Shown one piece after another: positions 1 to 8,937 of a DNA stretch of 43,733 nt; within the stretch, counting starts at the first letter, position 1, and each line of letters starts with the position of its first letter. The translations under genes and the position numbers were made by a program. A model generated the notes under the pieces. The model was not told where the DNA came from. It did no database searches and saw nothing but the letters and a program-made list of their open reading frames with translations. The stretch comes from Alphaproteobacteria bacterium (GTDB taxonomy: Bacteria > Pseudomonadota > Alphaproteobacteria > UBA2966 > CAIVPW01). The stretch spans positions 1 to 43,733 of the forward strand of contig JABHVE010000036.1 in the NCBI GenBank assembly GCA_018658465.1. Direction: 5' to 3'.

Positions 1-949
1 CGGACTGCAAATCACGATCCACCAACTGGCGTGCCTGGGCCACTTGGCGCAACGTATCTAGCTCCACCCGAAACGGCCCCTGGCCCAACAATCGGTCACG
101 CAGCTGACCGGCGGCCAATACCAAAGCCGAGGCGCTGCCCCGACTGGCAGCGACCGGCCCCAGTGACCGCACGGTTTCTTCCACCGCTGCGACGCGGGCC
201 TCAATTGCTGACAGATCCACGGGCGGGGCCAAATCCCCTTCGTCGGGGATTGTTTCCACGACCGCCGCCAACGCCGCGTCCAAGGCCCGAATTTCTTGTT
301 CCAGTTCAGCCAGGCGCGTGGTGAGTGCTGGGTTGGGTGGCACCACCCCACCGTCGCCGGGACCGGCTTCAGCCAACGCACCAACATCTTGGGCAAAGGT
401 TTCCATCACCGCGATCCGCGTCGCCAGTGCCTGCAACCCATCCAAGCGATCGGAAAGATCCGCCAGCGCGGCGGCGTTGTCTGCCTGGATTGCCGGATCG
501 GTTTGGGTATTTTCCAAAGCGCCCAGGCGGGTTTCCACATCCGTCGCCAGCACATCAAAATCCGCCGCCGCCGTCACGCCCCCCAGGACATCGGTGACAG
601 CCGCCAGCGTTTGATCCACCGCATCAAGGCGTTGGGTTAAAGCCTCCCGGTCGGCTTCGGCCGCCGTCAGAGCAGCGCGCAAACTGGCCCGTTCAATTTC
701 CAAAGCGTCAATGCGCGTGGCTTGGTCCTGTATCGCAAATTCGTCGCCACCAAAATTGTTGGAGATCCAAACCCCCGTGGCAACCAATCCGGCACCCACG
801 GCCAACGCAACGACGGCCCGCCACCCCCAATTCCCGGTCGGCGCACGGTCGGGAATTTGCTGCGCTAATGCCTCGGCTGGCTCGTCTGTCAGCGGCCCGT
901 CATCGGGGGCTTCGGCGGAGTCTTGTGCGGGATCAGATTGATCGGTCAT
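1..949 (-). CDS. Mitofilin-like (COG4223-type) inner membrane protein, C-terminus cut by window edge
   Basis: Reading runs from the ATG at 949 leftwards and stays open to base 1, so at least 316 residues are present and the C-terminal part is missing. The first 40 residues are acidic and Pro-rich. A single membrane helix follows at about residues 43-62, and then a long Ala/Leu/Glu/Asp-rich stretch with coiled-coil character. This plan (short cytoplasmic N-terminus, one helix, long periplasmic coiled coil) and its place directly after hemD match the mitofilin-related proteins found downstream of hemC-hemD in alphaproteobacteria. They are thought to shape or support the inner membrane. Its ATG overlaps the hemD stop in an ATGA arrangement, which points to translational coupling. 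The family call rests on architecture and synteny because the conserved C-terminal domain lies outside the window. Confidence 0.75.
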   Translation of the reverse strand, partial: MTDQSDPAQDSAEAPDDGPLTDEPAEALAQQIPDRAPTGNWGWRAVVALAVGAGLVATGVWISNNFGGDEFAIQDQATRIDALEIERASLRAALTAAEADREALTQRLDAVDQTLAAVTDVLGGVTAAADFDVLATDVETRLGALENTQTDPAIQADNAAALADLSDRLDGLQALATRIAVMETFAQDVGALAEAGPGDGGVVPPNPALTTRLAELEQEIRALDAALAAVVETIPDEGDLAPPVDLSAIEARVAAVEETVRSLGPVAASRGSASALVLAAGQLRDRLLGQGPFRVELDTLRQVAQARQLVDRDLQS

Positions 950-1653
950 GGGCCCGCCAACAGACTAAGCAACGAGTCTTGATTTGGTTCGTCCCCCGCG
1001 CGCATATGGGCCCAGGGCAAATCCGATGCGGCATCTGCCACTGCCGGGCTGAGACAAAACGCGTCGATGGTTTTGCAGGAGTTTTGCAATTCAGCCTCGG
1101 TCACCACGTCAACAAACGTCCGCGCCGTTTTCGGCGAGAAAAATAAAACCGCATCCAGATCACCGGAGTCCAGGGCCGCACGCCCGGCTTCGGGAAGCGT
1201 TGTTGTGTGCATTGCATCGTAAAGCACCGGCGCCCGCACGGTAAATCCGGCAGTGGTCATCGTCGCCTCTAAATCCCCCGCCACCGTGGCCCCACGCGGG
1301 TGAACAAGGGCCCCGGCTTTTGGGTCCAATGTATCGATCATCAAAGCCTCCAAGGCACCAACATCTCCACCGCCAATGTGCACCGCGTAATATCCCATGT
1401 CCTGGGCCGCCTGGGCGGTCGCCGAACCCACAGCATAGATAGGAAGACTGCGGTCCTGATCCAACCACCCCAGAGCGCGAATCGCGGCGGCGCTGGTCAC
1501 GGCAATGGCTTGGGCCCCATCCAAATCCACAGAAACATTCAGGCGCGGTTTGATGATCAACATTGGGCAAGAAATGGTTTCATGGCCCATGGTCGCCAAC
1601 CGCGCTTCCAGGGTAGTCGCCTCGGATTGCGGCCTGGTGATCAAAACATTCAT
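946..1653 (-). CDS. hemD: Uroporphyrinogen-III synthase
   Basis: The 235-residue product begins MNVLITRPQSEA, the usual opening of HemD. The family has weak sequence conservation but a typical length of about 230-260 residues with two alternating alpha/beta domains. It closes the linear tetrapyrrole hydroxymethylbilane with inversion of ring D to give uroporphyrinogen III, the precursor of heme, siroheme and cobalamin. The ATG at 1653 directly abuts the hemC stop codon, and its own stop overlaps the ATG of the mitofilin-like gene, so hemC-hemD-mitofilin form a tight operon. The call is secure from the combination of N-terminal motif, length and the hemC neighbour. Confidence 0.93.
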   Translation of the reverse strand: MNVLITRPQSEATTLEARLATMGHETISCPMLIIKPRLNVSVDLDGAQAIAVTSAAAIRALGWLDQDRSLPIYAVGSATAQAAQDMGYYAVHIGGGDVGALEALMIDTLDPKAGALVHPRGATVAGDLEATMTTAGFTVRAPVLYDAMHTTTLPEAGRAALDSGDLDAVLFFSPKTARTFVDVVTEAELQNSCKTIDAFCLSPAVADAASDLPWAHMRAGDEPNQDSLLSLLAGP

Positions 1654-2619
1654 TTAGGATTGCCACGACTCGAACAATTCTGGCCCTGCGGTTTTTCGGA
1701 GTTCAGATCCGGCATCCGACCCAAGGGCAAGGGCGTCCCCCACCGATCCCCTACGTTCTGTATCAAACCGCTGGCGACCATCGGGAAACAGCACGGCGGC
1801 ACGCAGCCACAGGCCATCGCCATCGGGGATCGCCAGGGCGGCAATGGGGGTCCGGCATGATCCATCCAATGATGCCAGCAACGCCCGTTCCGCCGATACC
1901 GCCACACGGGTCTGATCGTCATTCAAGGGGGCCACCAACTCGCGGACGAAAGTGTCGTCGGATCGGATTTCGATTCCCACGGCACCCTGGGCCACTGCCG
2001 GCAGCATTTCAGATGGCTCCAGAATTGATGCGCTGCCATCGTTGATCAAAGTGTCTGCCAATCCCAGCCGTCGCAATCCGGCCAAGGCCAGCAAAGTGGC
2101 GTCGGCTTCCCCCGCCTGCAATTTTTTCAATCGGGTTTGAACATTGCCGCGCAAGGATGCGACGGCGACGTCCGGGCGCAGATGTTTGATTTGTGCGCCG
2201 CGCCGCAAAGACGATGTGCCCACCACCGCCCCCGCGCCAAGGTCGCCGATGGATTTGGCCCCGAACAGCACATCCCGGGGATCTTCACGGGGCAATAGGC
2301 AGGCGATTTCCAAACCATCCGGCAATTGGGTGGGCACGTCTTTCATGGAATGCACGGCCATGTGGATGGTGCCATCCAACAAGGCCTGCTCAATTTCTTT
2401 TGTGAACAACCCTTTGCCACCGACCTCGGCCAGGGGGCGATCTTGGATCCGATCACCAACAACGCTGATCACGGAGACTTCGGCCCCGCCGGGTGCCACC
2501 GACCCCGCGGCAATCAGCCGCGCGATGACGTCGTTTGCCTGGGCCAAGGCCAAGGGGCTGCCCCGGGTGCCGACCCGGACAGTACCGCCATGTTGGTTGT
2601 TCATAGATTGTGTCGCCAT
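1654..2619 (-). CDS. hemC: Hydroxymethylbilane synthase (porphobilinogen deaminase)
   Basis: It polymerises four porphobilinogen units into hydroxymethylbilane. From the ATG at 2619 the product is 321 residues. Visible signatures are VGTRGSPLALAQ near residues 15-27, the HSMKDVPT loop near 90-97, TSSLRRGAQI near 135-144, and LDGSCRTPIA, in which C255 is the residue that carries the dipyrromethane cofactor. The frame is open further upstream to a TTG at 2658, but that extension is not family-like. The ATG at 2619 has a short AAGGA just upstream, and an ATG at 2604 is also possible. The gene is divergent from tsaD with only about 55 bp between starts, so both promoters must lie in or overlap that short gap. 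Confidence 0.96.
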   Translation of the reverse strand: MATQSMNNQHGGTVRVGTRGSPLALAQANDVIARLIAAGSVAPGGAEVSVISVVGDRIQDRPLAEVGGKGLFTKEIEQALLDGTIHMAVHSMKDVPTQLPDGLEIACLLPREDPRDVLFGAKSIGDLGAGAVVGTSSLRRGAQIKHLRPDVAVASLRGNVQTRLKKLQAGEADATLLALAGLRRLGLADTLINDGSASILEPSEMLPAVAQGAVGIEIRSDDTFVRELVAPLNDDQTRVAVSAERALLASLDGSCRTPIAALAIPDGDGLWLRAAVLFPDGRQRFDTERRGSVGDALALGSDAGSELRKTAGPELFESWQS

Positions 2620-2673
2620 GGTCCTTAGTGCTCTAAATCCCAGGATCGGAAAACGCAAGAGCCCTGGCCGCCC

Positions 2674-3720
2674 ATGAACGTTCTAGGAATTGAAACCAGT
2701 TGCGACGAAACCGCCGCCGCCGTGGTTGGCAGCGACGGCGTTGTGCGGTCCAGTTTGATTTATTCCCAACTGACCGACCACCAAGCCTATGGCGGCGTGG
2801 TCCCGGAAATCGCCGCCCGCGCCCATGTGGAACATTTGGACGGATTGGTGCGCGGTGCCCTGGACCAAGCCGATCTGGCCCTGGGCGACGTGGACGCCAT
2901 CGCCGCCACCGCCGGGCCCGGGTTGATCGGCGGGGTGCTGGTGGGCTTGGTCACCGGCAAGGCCTTGGCCATGGCCGCGGGCAAACCGTTGATCGCGGTC
3001 AATCACTTGGAAGGCCACGCCCTTTCAGCCCGGCTGTCTGACCATATCGAATTTCCATTTCTGGTGTTGCTGGTGACCGGCGGCCATTGCCAATTGGTGG
3101 AGGCGGTAAGCCTTGGACACTATGAACTCTTGGGGACCACCATCGACGACGCCGTGGGCGAAGCCTTCGATAAAGCGGCGCGGCTCATGGGATTTGGTTA
3201 TCCCGGCGGTCCAGAAATCGAGAAGGCCGCCCGGGATGGCGACCCCAATCGGTTTCCGTTGCCGCGCCCCATGGCCGGGCGTCCGGGGTGCGATTTTTCG
3301 TTTTCCGGTCTGAAAACTGCCGTGCGGCGAACGGTGGAACAGGCCGAGCCCATGGACGATCAAAGCATCAAAGATTTGGCTGCGTCTTTCCAGTCGGCGG
3401 TGGGCGACGCCCTGGCTGACCGCACATTACATGCCATGGAAATTTTCACCGACCGCCATGGCGGGCCACACCAGTTGGTGATCGCCGGGGGTGTTGCCGC
3501 CAACGGGGCCTTGGCTGAACGCTTAGGGGATTTGGCCGAGGCCCAGGGCTTTTCCCTCACCGTACCGCCGATGGAATTGTGCCCCGACAACGCCGCCATG
3601 ATCGCCTGGGCGGGGGTTGAGCGTTTGCAGGCCGGGTTGACCGACGATTTGGATTTTCTTGCCCGTGCCCGGTGGCCTTTGGACGAGTTGCCAGGTCCCC
3701 CGGCTTCTGTTGTAGGCTGA
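2674..3720 (+). CDS. tsaD: tRNA N6-adenosine threonylcarbamoyltransferase
   Basis: This 348-residue protein transfers threonylcarbamoyl from TC-AMP to A37 of ANN-decoding tRNAs (t6A), acting with TsaB and TsaE in the cytoplasm. It starts MNVLGIETSCDETAAA, the hallmark of the Kae1/TsaD ASKHA fold. The metal-binding HxEGH motif is HLEGH at residues 111-115, and a further His pair occurs at 51 and 54. The C-terminal CPDNAAMIAWAG element that closes the nucleotide pocket is also present. Length is normal for bacterial TsaD. It is followed after 5 bp by gpsA, a common alphaproteobacterial pairing. Confidence 0.97.
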   Translation: MNVLGIETSCDETAAAVVGSDGVVRSSLIYSQLTDHQAYGGVVPEIAARAHVEHLDGLVRGALDQADLALGDVDAIAATAGPGLIGGVLVGLVTGKALAMAAGKPLIAVNHLEGHALSARLSDHIEFPFLVLLVTGGHCQLVEAVSLGHYELLGTTIDDAVGEAFDKAARLMGFGYPGGPEIEKAARDGDPNRFPLPRPMAGRPGCDFSFSGLKTAVRRTVEQAEPMDDQSIKDLAASFQSAVGDALADRTLHAMEIFTDRHGGPHQLVIAGGVAANGALAERLGDLAEAQGFSLTVPPMELCPDNAAMIAWAGVERLQAGLTDDLDFLARARWPLDELPGPPASVVG

Positions 3721-3725
3721 CGGCC

Positions 3726-4727
3726 ATGACCAAATCCTATTCAAAAATCGGCGTTGTGGGCGCTGGCGCCTGGGGGACCGCCCTGGGGTTGGTGGCAATC
3801 CGCGCCGGGTCGTTGGCGACGATTTGGGCCCGGGAAATGGATACGGTCAGCGCCATCAACGACGAACACCGCAATCCGTTTTTGGCCGGCGTTGACTTGG
3901 ACCCCGCCCTGACTGCCACGGCAGCCTTGGCCCAAGCGGCGAAATCCGATGCCCTATTGTTGGCGGTTCCGGCCCAATTTGTGCGCGCCGTTTGCACCGC
4001 CTTGGCGCCGCACTTGGAAGACGGAACACCTGTGGTGATTTGCACCAAGGGCATCGAGCAATCGTCGGGCGCGCTGATGACCGAAGTGGTAGGCGATGCC
4101 CTGCCCGGTGCGGTCTTGGCGGTAATGTCCGGCCCGACGTTAGCGCCCGAAGTCGCCGCCGGGTTGCCCACCGCGGTGACCCTGGCCTGCGCCGACCCGG
4201 AAGTGGGCGAACGCCTGACCCAAGCTTTGGGATCCCCGGCGTTTCGCCCTTATGGATCCAGCGATTTGATCGGCGCGCAAATTGGCGGGGCGACAAAAAA
4301 TGTTTTCGCCATCGCCTGTGGCATCGTATCCGGCCGGGAAATCGGCGAAGACGGGCGCGCCGCTGTGATCACCCGGGGCATGGCGGAATTAATGCGCATG
4401 GGCCGCGAAATGGGGGCCCAAGCCGACACGTTAATGGGCCTTAGCGGCATGGGTGATTTGGTGCTGACCTGCACATCGGCCCAATCGCGAAACCAAAGTT
4501 TGGGCGTGGCCCTGGGCCAAGGGCAATCTCTTGAGGAGATTTTGGCGGCGCGGTCGTCGGTGGCCGAGGGCGTATTCACCGCCGGCGCCGTCATGACCTT
4601 GGCAGAAAAATTAGAGATCGAAATGCCCCTGTGCGCAGCCGTGGATGCCATCGTCAATCATGGGACCGATATTGGCGAAGTGATCCACGGGTTGCTGTCT
4701 CGTCCTTTTCGATCTGAATCCATCTGA
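3726..4727 (+). CDS. gpsA: Glycerol-3-phosphate dehydrogenase [NAD(P)+]
   Basis: It reduces dihydroxyacetone phosphate to sn-glycerol 3-phosphate for phospholipid synthesis. From the ATG at 3726 the product is 333 residues. The N-terminal Rossmann motif GVVGAGAWGTALG is followed by VICTKGIE, MSGPTLAPEVAAG, the catalytic-Lys region GGATKNVFAIACGI and the GLSGMGDLVLTCTS segment, all in family order. The frame extends upstream into tsaD, but those residues are unlike GpsA, so the ATG 5 bp after the tsaD stop was chosen. It is probably co-transcribed with tsaD and the YciI-like gene. Confidence 0.96.
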   Translation: MTKSYSKIGVVGAGAWGTALGLVAIRAGSLATIWAREMDTVSAINDEHRNPFLAGVDLDPALTATAALAQAAKSDALLLAVPAQFVRAVCTALAPHLEDGTPVVICTKGIEQSSGALMTEVVGDALPGAVLAVMSGPTLAPEVAAGLPTAVTLACADPEVGERLTQALGSPAFRPYGSSDLIGAQIGGATKNVFAIACGIVSGREIGEDGRAAVITRGMAELMRMGREMGAQADTLMGLSGMGDLVLTCTSAQSRNQSLGVALGQGQSLEEILAARSSVAEGVFTAGAVMTLAEKLEIEMPLCAAVDAIVNHGTDIGEVIHGLLSRPFRSESI

Positions 4728-4799
4728 CCCCAACGTCTGGGTTTAGGCGGGGCGTTGAAGGCGTCGAATTTTTTTTGGAAATCCACCAGGAGCAAACAC

Positions 4800-5099
4800 A
4801 TGTTGTACGTGATCACAGCCATTGACCGGCCGGGCCAACCCGAAACCCGGGCCGGGGCCCGCCCCGACCATTTGGCCCATATCGCCGAAAACGCGGGATC
4901 AATTCGTATCGCCGGGGCATTTTTGACCGAAAAAGACGAGCCAAGTGGCAGCATGATCGTGATCGAGGCGGACTCATTGGCAGATGCCGAGGGCTTCATG
5001 GCCAAAGATCCCTATGTTGCCGCCGGGGTGTTCGAATCCATCACCATTCGCCGGTGGCGCGTGGTGGCGGGCACAGGGTTGGAAGCCAAAGCCCTGTAG
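4800..5099 (+). CDS. YciI-like protein
   Basis: This 99-residue protein has the small ferredoxin-like fold of the YciI/YCII family: MLYVITAIDRPG at the start, a conserved RPDHLAHI segment with the family His, and a DPYVAAGVF segment near the end. The ATG at 4800 is preceded by CAGGAG at good spacing, so the longer open frame from 4755 was rejected. Biochemical roles in this family are mostly unknown, although some members are suspected hydrolases or dehalogenases. Its position after tsaD-gpsA is common in alphaproteobacteria. Confidence is high for the family and low for any reaction. Confidence 0.87.
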   Translation: MLYVITAIDRPGQPETRAGARPDHLAHIAENAGSIRIAGAFLTEKDEPSGSMIVIEADSLADAEGFMAKDPYVAAGVFESITIRRWRVVAGTGLEAKAL

Positions 5100-5120
5100 G
5101 CACGTATTGTTGCGCCGTTG

Positions 5121-5498
5121 ATGATCCCGTTTCCCCACCAAAACTTGCCCGATGCCGGCACAGTCTTATGTCGCCTGGATGACTTGTCCGATCCGGGCGG
5201 CCAAGAATTCATGTTTGGCGACCCGCCCACGCCGTTTGAGATGTTTGTGGTGCGACGGGGCGAAAACGCATGGGGATACTTCAATTCCTGCCCCCACGCC
5301 GGATCCCCACTGAATTGGACCCCCGGGAATTTCCTGGATCCGTCCAAAACATTGATTCAGTGCGCCACCCATGGGGCCCAATTCAATATGGACGATGGGG
5401 CCTGTGTCAGCGGCCCTTGTCCTGGGTCGCGGCTGACCCCCGTACCGGTCGTAATCAGGGACGGGAAGATACTGATCGCCGGGCCCGGTGATTCATAG
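5121..5498 (+). CDS. Small Rieske-type [2Fe-2S] protein
   Basis: This 125-residue soluble protein carries both halves of a Rieske cluster site: C57-P-H59 (in NSCPHAG) and C81-x-x-H84 (in CATHGAQF), separated by 21 residues as in dioxygenase ferredoxins. There is no membrane helix or signal peptide, so it is probably cytoplasmic. The start is a TTG-ATG pair at 5118/5121, and the ATG was taken. No oxygenase or reductase gene lies nearby, so the electron partner is unknown. It follows the YciI-like gene by about 20 bp and precedes acs by about 65 bp. The cluster type is sure. The process it serves is not. Confidence 0.88.
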   Translation: MIPFPHQNLPDAGTVLCRLDDLSDPGGQEFMFGDPPTPFEMFVVRRGENAWGYFNSCPHAGSPLNWTPGNFLDPSKTLIQCATHGAQFNMDDGACVSGPCPGSRLTPVPVVIRDGKILIAGPGDS

Positions 5499-5563
5499 GA
5501 TACTAACGCCCCAAATCCCGACCGCGACACCCGTTGGGATGGTTTTTAGGCAAAGGGCTCCCT

Positions 5564-7507
5564 ATGTCCGATGATCAAATTTTTCCGGTTCCCGATGGAT
5601 GGGCTGATCGGGCTTGGGCTAATTCCGAAAAATACCAGGAAATGTACGATCGTTCGGTCGCGGATTCCGATGGCTTTTGGGCCGAGGAAGGCAAGCGCCT
5701 GGATTGGATCACCCCGTACACGAAAATTCAGAACACCGATTTCAATCGTCCGGTGTCCATCAAATGGTTTGAAGATGGCACCCTGAACGCTGCGGCAAAT
5801 TGCTTGGATCGGCATTTGGAGACCCGCGGCGGCCAGGCGGCGATCATTTGGGAAGGGGACGACCCAGCTGACTCCCGCACGCTGACATACAAAGAACTGC
5901 ACGAAGAAGTTTCCCGACTTGCTAACGGTCTGAAATCCATTGGCTGTGGCAAGGGCGATGTGGTGACCATTTATATGCCGATGATCCCCGAAGCCGCGGT
6001 GGCCATGCTGGCCTGCGCCCGGATCGGCGCGCCGCATTCCGTCGTATTCGGCGGGTTTTCAGCGGATTCCCTGGCCAGCCGCATTCAGGATTGTCAGTCC
6101 ACTTTTGTCATTACCGCCGACGAAGGGGTTCGAGGGGGCAAGACAATTCCCCTGAAAATCGCCACCGACAAAGCCGTGGAAAATTGCCCAACCGTCAAGC
6201 ATGTGGTGGCTGTGCGGCGCACAGGCGGCGACGTTCCATGGGCTCAAGGCCGCGACGTTTGGTACCACGATCTGGTTGGCCAAGCTTCCAATGATTGCCC
6301 GCCCGAGGTCATGGGGGCCGAAGACCCCCTGTTCATTCTTTACACGTCGGGCAGCACCGGAAAGCCCAAAGGGGTTCTGCACACCACCGGGGGCTACATG
6401 GTTTATGCCGCCATGACCCACCAATACGTTTTCGATTACCACGACGGCGATGTGTATTGGTGCAGCGCTGATGTGGGCTGGGTCACCGGCCACAGCTATA
6501 TCGTTTACGGGCCCTTGGCCAACGGCGCGACCACCTTGATGTTCGAAGGCATTCCCACCTATCCCACCGCCTCGCGGTTTTGGCAGGTGTGCGACAAACA
6601 CCAAGTCAACATTTTCTACACCGCCCCCACGGCCATCCGCGCCCTGATGCGGGAAGGCGAAGAACCCGTGGCCCGCACGTCGCGCAAAAGCATACGACTG
6701 TTAGGTTCGGTGGGAGAGCCCATCAACCCCGAAGCTTGGCTGTGGTATCACCGGGTGGTTGGCGACAGCCGATGCCCCATTGTTGATACCTGGTGGCAAA
6801 CCGAGACCGGCGGCATTCTGATCACCCCATTGGCCGGCGCCATCGATTTGAAACCCGGATCGGCGACAAAACCGTTTTTTGGCATCTCTCCAGAAATCGT
6901 CAATCAGGCGGGGGAAGTTCAAACCGGCGCATCAAGCGGGTTGCTGTGTATGGCGGATTCCTGGCCCGGGCAAATGCGCACATTGTTCGGAGACCACGAG
7001 CGTTTCGAACAAACGTACTTTTCCCAATACGCCGGAAAATATTTCACCGGCGACGGTGCCCGCCGGGACGAAGACGGATATTATTGGATCACCGGCCGGG
7101 TGGATGACGTGATCAACGTGTCCGGCCATCGCATGGGAACGGCCGAAGTGGAAAGCGCGTTGGTCGCCCATCCAAACGTGGCGGAGGCCGCCGTGGTGGG
7201 CTATCCCCACGACATCAAGGGCCAGGGGATTTACGCCTATGTCACCCTGAACGCCGGTGTGGAAGCCGATGACGCCCTGCGTGGCGAACTGGGGAAGTGG
7301 GTGCGCAAGGAAATTGGCCCTATCGCCAAACCAGATTTGATTCAATGGGCCCCGGGGTTACCCAAAACCCGTTCCGGGAAAATCATGCGGCGCATTTTGC
7401 GGAAAATCGCCGCCGATGACTTCGGTAATCTCGGTGATATTTCGACACTCGCCGATCCGGCGGTGGTCGAAGATTTGATCGAAAACAGAGTGAATAGGAG
7501 CAATTAG
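5564..7507 (+). CDS. acs: Acetyl-CoA synthetase (AMP-forming)
   Basis: It activates acetate to acetyl-CoA through acetyl-AMP. From the ATG at 5564 the product is 647 residues, the usual Acs length. The P-loop-like motif [11 protein letters not shown] lies near residue 260. The [11 protein letters not shown] segment carries the Trp that restricts the pocket to short acyl groups. The C-terminal [16 protein letters not shown] holds the catalytic Lys near residue 605, which Pat/CobB-type systems reversibly acetylate. An upstream in-frame start at 5534 adds ten residues without family support. A TetR-family gene follows downstream on the same strand. Confidence 0.96.
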   Translation: MSDDQIFPVPDGWADRAWANSEKYQEMYDRSVADSDGFWAEEGKRLDWITPYTKIQNTDFNRPVSIKWFEDGTLNAAANCLDRHLETRGGQAAIIWEGDDPADSRTLTYKELHEEVSRLANGLKSIGCGKGDVVTIYMPMIPEAAVAMLACARIGAPHSVVFGGFSADSLASRIQDCQSTFVITADEGVRGGKTIPLKIATDKAVENCPTVKHVVAVRRTGGDVPWAQGRDVWYHDLVGQASNDCPPEVMGAEDPLFILYTSGSTGKPKGVLHTTGGYMVYAAMTHQYVFDYHDGDVYWCSADVGWVTGHSYIVYGPLANGATTLMFEGIPTYPTASRFWQVCDKHQVNIFYTAPTAIRALMREGEEPVARTSRKSIRLLGSVGEPINPEAWLWYHRVVGDSRCPIVDTWWQTETGGILITPLAGAIDLKPGSATKPFFGISPEIVNQAGEVQTGASSGLLCMADSWPGQMRTLFGDHERFEQTYFSQYAGKYFTGDGARRDEDGYYWITGRVDDVINVSGHRMGTAEVESALVAHPNVAEAAVVGYPHDIKGQGIYAYVTLNAGVEADDALRGELGKWVRKEIGPIAKPDLIQWAPGLPKTRSGKIMRRILRKIAADDFGNLGDISTLADPAVVEDLIENRVNRSN

Positions 7508-7521
7508 ATTGGCCGGCCAAT
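7508..7521. repeat. 14-bp perfect palindrome after acs
   Basis: A perfect palindrome, ATTGGCCGGCCAAT, begins on the base after the acs stop codon. No T-run follows it, so it does not look like an intrinsic terminator. It could be a protein-binding site or chance. Confidence 0.45.
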
Positions 7522-7596
7522 TGATTGGAGCCTTGAAAAATAGGCCGATCGTTTCCACTTTAATGAGGAGAGCTTGATCCTGGTCGATCTGGTTGT

Positions 7597-7648
7597 GAAC
7601 GGGCGTTCGTGCTAAACGAGGTGTACAGTGTGGGTAGTACGAACGTTC
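7597..7648. promoter_or_regulatory. Candidate operator cluster upstream of the TetR-family gene
   Basis: Three small inverted repeats share a CGTTC/GAACG core within about 50 bp just upstream of the TetR-family start: GAAC-GGGC-GTTC at 7597-7608, TCGT-GCTAA-ACGA immediately after, and GAACGTTC at 7641-7648. TetR-family repressors often bind such palindromes in front of their own gene. Assignment as an autoregulatory site is inference from position and symmetry. Confidence 0.35.
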
Positions 7649-7679
7649 TGCCCTTTTATTGGAGCGCCGACGGAAGACA

Positions 7680-8297
7680 ATGGGCAAGGGTGCAAAAACA
7701 CGCGAAGCGATTTTAGAACGGGCGGTCAGTATTGCCAGCCAGTTCGGGTTGACCGGCCTGACCATCGGCGGGCTGGCGAAGGAACTCGAGCTTTCTAAAT
7801 CAGGATTGATTGCCCATTTCGGCACCAAGGAAGCCTTGGATCTGGCCGTGCTTCAGGCTGGCGCAGCGCTGTTTTCCGACCATGTGTTGGTCCCCGCAGG
7901 TCGATCAGACCCGGGGGAACCCCGGGTGCGGGCGTTGTTCGATGGTTGGCTGCGATACGCCAACCTAAAACAGCTGCCCGGAGGGGACATATTCTTCGCC
8001 GCCACCGCAGAACTGGACGACCGTCCGGGGGTTTGCCGGTATTACCTGGCACGGGTGCAAAAAGACTGGCTACAGTCCATCGAAAACGCCACTAGGGAAG
8101 CCATGGGCGAAGGCCATTTCCGCGGAACATTGGATCCCGGGCAAATTTCCTTCAATGTCGTATCGATCCTTCACGGCTATCACGTCTATGCGCGGCTGCT
8201 GAACGATCCCCTTGCCACAAAGCGATCCCAGGCAGCTTTCGAAGCCCTGATCGCCCGGGCCAGGGACCCAGGGTACACCCCACCGCCTGCAAATTAG
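7680..8297 (+). CDS. TetR/AcrR-family transcriptional regulator
   Basis: This 205-residue protein has an N-terminal TetR helix-turn-helix at about residues 7-52: TREAILERAVSIASQFG, then LTIGGLAKELELSKSGLIAHFGTKEALD. A helical ligand-binding domain follows, with the WLRYAN and CRYYLARVQKDW segments seen in the TetR C-terminal type that includes uncharacterised proteobacterial members. The ATG at 7680 follows GACGGAAGACA, which includes a modest ribosome binding site. A TTG at 7659 is in frame but less likely. It lies after acs on the same strand with a 172-bp gap containing palindromes, so it probably has its own promoter. The ligand is unknown. Confidence 0.9.
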   Translation: MGKGAKTREAILERAVSIASQFGLTGLTIGGLAKELELSKSGLIAHFGTKEALDLAVLQAGAALFSDHVLVPAGRSDPGEPRVRALFDGWLRYANLKQLPGGDIFFAATAELDDRPGVCRYYLARVQKDWLQSIENATREAMGEGHFRGTLDPGQISFNVVSILHGYHVYARLLNDPLATKRSQAAFEALIARARDPGYTPPPAN

Positions 8298-8331
8298 TCC
8301 ATAAAATCAATTGGTTAAGGTGGCTAGAGCA

Positions 8332-8829
8332 TTAGGCTCCGTCTACCGGCTTTTCGCACCATGACTGCCGGGCCCCGCCATCGTACGGTCGTGCTAAACC
8401 AGCGTGAATAAGTTCAGCTCCCAGATCCAGGCCGTTGGCCAGGGTGACCCGCGCGGTGATTCTTCCGGCGTATTTGCCGTATCCGGTTTCCCACATTTGG
8501 ATTTGCTGGCCCAATGCCAGGGCAACCACCCGGTCCCGTGCTGCAATGGCTAACGATCGTTCGGTTTCGCAATCGCCTCGGATTTCCGGGGTATCGATGT
8601 CCAAAATGCGCACCCGTATCTCAACGTCCTGGCCCAACCAGATCCGCGCCCGAACGCCGATGGTATCGCCATCGACGACCTCCGTCACAACAGCGGGAAT
8701 TGGCCCGGGCAATATTTCCGCCGCCCAAACCACCCCGGCAAAGGTGATTAGTCCCAGGGATGCGATCCATGCACTTCGCCATCGACTTCGATTGGATTGA
8801 ACCGTAGATTTGCCGGGAATTTCCTGCAT
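8332..8829 (-). CDS. Membrane-anchored or secreted thermonuclease-like (SNase) protein
   Basis: This 165-residue protein has a single hydrophobic segment at about residues 20-37 (signal peptide or anchor) and then an SNase OB-fold. Visible family motifs are VVDGDTI near 47-53, RVRILDIDTPE with the catalytic Arg and Glu and the metal Asp, and KYAGRITARV with the second Arg. The catalytic set therefore looks complete, and a periplasmic nuclease is the natural reading. It is divergent from rsmB with about 108 bp between. Many alphaproteobacteria carry several such small nuclease homologs whose physiological role is not known. Confidence 0.88.
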   Translation of the reverse strand: MQEIPGKSTVQSNRSRWRSAWIASLGLITFAGVVWAAEILPGPIPAVVTEVVDGDTIGVRARIWLGQDVEIRVRILDIDTPEIRGDCETERSLAIAARDRVVALALGQQIQMWETGYGKYAGRITARVTLANGLDLGAELIHAGLARPYDGGARQSWCEKPVDGA

Positions 8830-8937
8830 TTTTCACGGTCGCCAGTCCGACCGCACCACCTCTACGTTGCAAAACTCATGAACATATAACGATTATACAA
8901 TGTACGAATCAAGAACATTTACCAATTGGGCCGCTAA

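Noticed and set aside
931-945. GATCAGATTGATCGG as a further copy of the hairpin family
   Set aside because: It shares only a few bases with the repeat foot, has no partner arm and lies within codons of the mitofilin-like protein.
8866-8900. Promoter in the SNase-like/rsmB gap
   Set aside because: TTGCAA and TATAAC or TATACA are visible, but the spacings (12 or 21 bp) do not fit a sigma-70 promoter.
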